Assembly (NCBI GenBank): GCA_038325105.1
Contig: JBBQIR010000091.1
Span: 1-7,121 of the forward strand
Reading direction: 5' to 3'
From: WSXY01 sp038325105
GTDB taxonomy: Bacteria; Actinomycetota; Coriobacteriia; Anaerosomatales; Anaerosomataceae
Length of the DNA stretch: 7,121 nt
Shown here: positions 6,351-7,121 of the stretch, in pieces
Layout of the letters: each line of letters opens with the position of its first letter
Numbering within the stretch: position 1 is the stretch's first letter
The notes under the pieces: model-generated
Told to the model about the DNA's origin: nothing
The model's database searches: none
Seen by the model: the letters and a program-made list of their open reading frames with translations, nothing else
Position numbers and translations under genes: made by a program

Positions 6351-6368
6351 GCCTGACCACCCGTCGAA

Positions 6369-6386
6369 TCGTTATTGACGTAACGA
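6369..6386. promoter_or_regulatory. TCGTTA-N6-TAACGA palindrome around a -35-like TTGACG
   Basis: TCGTTA (6369-6374) and TAACGA (6381-6386) are perfect inverted arms. The six central bases TTGACG (6375-6380) match the -35 consensus TTGACA at five of six positions. The best -10-like string downstream is TAGACA (6396-6401), but the 15-base spacing is short and the match poor (3/6), so the promoter call is weak. A palindrome centred on a -35 element would suit a repressor, or the arms could be an operator without the promoter. Confidence 0.4.
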
Positions 6387-6431
6387 GGTGCCGAGTAGAC
6401 AGTCGACGCGAGGGCAAACGTCATCTTGCAC

Positions 6432-6437
6432 AAGGGG
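6432..6437 (+). promoter_or_regulatory. Ribosome binding site of the secreted-protein gene
   Basis: AAGGGG lies seven bases before ATG 6445. This good spacing selects that ATG, which also gives a proper signal peptide. Confidence 0.7.
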
Positions 6438-6444
6438 TCGCTCA

Positions 6445-7121
6445 ATGACAGGCACCGGACGCGCGCGAAACACCCGATCCATCTCTGCCTTGCTCGCGTT
6501 CGTCCTGGTCGCCACCCCGCTCCTGACCGCGCTCCCCGCCGTGGCCTACGCCGAGGAGCCCGCCCCCGTCGCGGCCACGTTGACCGTCGGCTCGGTCGAG
6601 CTTCCCGCAGGTTCGACCGAAGACATCACCCGGCGCGACGCGTTTTCCGCCCACTACCGCCTGCCTGACGGCACCATGCGCGCGATCGTCTCCGCGACCC
6701 CGGTGAACTACCGCCTCCCTGACGGCACCTGGGTCCCGATCGACACGACCCTCGTGACCGACGGCGCTCCCGGAAGCCACAAGAGCGCGGCGGCCGGCGC
6801 GACCGCCCGCTTCAAAGGGCCGTTCGAATCGGGCAAACCCGTCAGCGTCGAGCGAGGGGACCTCGCCGTCACGATCGACATGCTCGGTATCGCAGAAGGC
6901 GCGCACGTCGCGCTCGGCGACACCGCCCGCTACCTGGGCGTCGCACCTTCGACCGACCTGGTCTACGAGTCGCTTCAAGGCGGCCTCAAGCAAACGGTCG
7001 TGCTGGCCTCGGCCGCAGCTCCGACGTCGTTCTCCTTCACGCTCGGCGTCGAGGGCGGCGCGCTCGAGCGCGTCCGGGGCGGCTGGGTCGTCCGGGAGAC
7101 GGACAGCGAGTCCGCCGCGTT
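6445..7121 (+). CDS. Secreted WapA/RHS- or DNRLRE-type protein, N-terminal part (3' end outside window)
   Basis: This open frame runs to the window edge without a stop (225 codons visible). Residues 1-36 form a clear Sec signal peptide: basic start (MTGTGRARNTR), hydrophobic core (about 14-33), and an AYA cleavage site before EEPAP. The following region resembles the part that precedes DNRLRE or RHS/YD repeats in secreted wall-associated proteins such as WapA. It has two close copies of YRLPDGT (71-77 and 89-95) in a pattern like 'DGT..A..S..PVNY...DGTWVPIDTTL', then DLVYESLQGGLKQTVVLASAAAPTSFSFTL (171-200), which matches the family's '...GxKExIVLxxxxxPTxxxFxL' stretch. I recognise this by pattern only. 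GC is high (about 75% in one sampled line). The complete protein may be large, and any repeats or C-terminal toxin lie outside the window. It is preceded by a CRP-type operator and diverges from the ATPase gene. A simple DNRLRE surface protein is the main alternative. Confidence 0.8.
   Translation, partial: MTGTGRARNTRSISALLAFVLVATPLLTALPAVAYAEEPAPVAATLTVGSVELPAGSTEDITRRDAFSAHYRLPDGTMRAIVSATPVNYRLPDGTWVPIDTTLVTDGAPGSHKSAAAGATARFKGPFESGKPVSVERGDLAVTIDMLGIAEGAHVALGDTARYLGVAPSTDLVYESLQGGLKQTVVLASAAAPTSFSFTLGVEGGALERVRGGWVVRETDSESAA
6655..6729 (+). repeat. Short tandem-like duplication encoding YRLPDGT twice
   Basis: Bases 6655-6675 and 6709-6729 differ at one of 21 positions and start 54 bases (18 codons) apart in the same frame. 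Both encode YRLPDGT inside the secreted protein. It may be two strands of a beta-rich repeat or a small internal duplication. Confidence 0.6.

Noticed and set aside
6405..6444. Possible c-di-GMP (GEMM-I) riboswitch, from the string AGGGCAAAC
   Set aside because: Only this short core string is shared. About 25 bases remain before the ATG, too little for the second helix and the tetraloop-receptor part.
6442..6993. 183-codon minus-strand frame opposite the secreted gene
   Set aside because: Its translation is Gly/Arg/Asp-rich and low in complexity. The plus strand has a ribosome binding site, a signal peptide and family-like sequence, so the plus frame is the gene.

Overview
The window is GC-rich (about 63-66% in sampled coding lines), gene-dense DNA. 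It looks like a bacterial chromosome, probably an actinobacterium-like lineage. That guess rests on GC content, the folE-folP-folK order, GTG starts and a CRP/GlxR-type operator. No rRNA or marker gene confirms it. I see no tRNA, rRNA, CRISPR array, transposase or origin.

Region 1 (1-2220, + strand) is a tightly packed folate operon. It holds the 3' end of folE (GTP cyclohydrolase I), a complete folP (dihydropteroate synthase) 3 bp downstream, and a folK-type gene overlapping folP by 4 bp (ATGA). The folK product is much longer than a normal HPPK. It has an acidic N-terminal extension of about 85 residues, a complete HPPK domain, and a C-terminal domain resembling DUF2007 ('putative signal transducing protein'). 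No folB (dihydroneopterin aldolase) is present between folP and folK.

Region 2 (2221-4914, + strand) starts with a short gap carrying an extended -10 promoter (TGCTAGACT). A two-gene cassette follows: an AlgI/DltB-like MBOAT O-acyltransferase, and, after one base, a membrane-anchored SGNH-fold protein with GSSH and DxxH motifs. Together they look like a module that moves acyl groups across the membrane and O-acetylates an unknown extracytoplasmic glycan.

Region 3 (4915-6231, - strand) is a solitary AAA_14 + DUF4143 ATPase with a degenerate nuclease-like C-terminal segment. Sampled lines have lower GC (about 52-55% internally) than the neighbouring genes, which suggests acquired DNA. It has its own promoter, overlapped by a cluster of GGACA/TGTCC half-sites.

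Region 4 (6232-6444) is a 213-bp divergent regulatory region. It contains a perfect TGTGA-N6-TCACA site (CRP/GlxR consensus), a 7-bp hairpin, and a second palindrome, TCGTTA-N6-TAACGA, whose centre is a -35-like TTGACG.

Region 5 (6445-7121, + strand, runs off the end) is the N-terminus of a secreted protein. It has a clear signal peptide, then sequence resembling the region preceding DNRLRE/RHS repeats in WapA-type wall-associated proteins. The full protein may be a large surface or polymorphic-toxin-like protein, but its C-terminus is outside the window.
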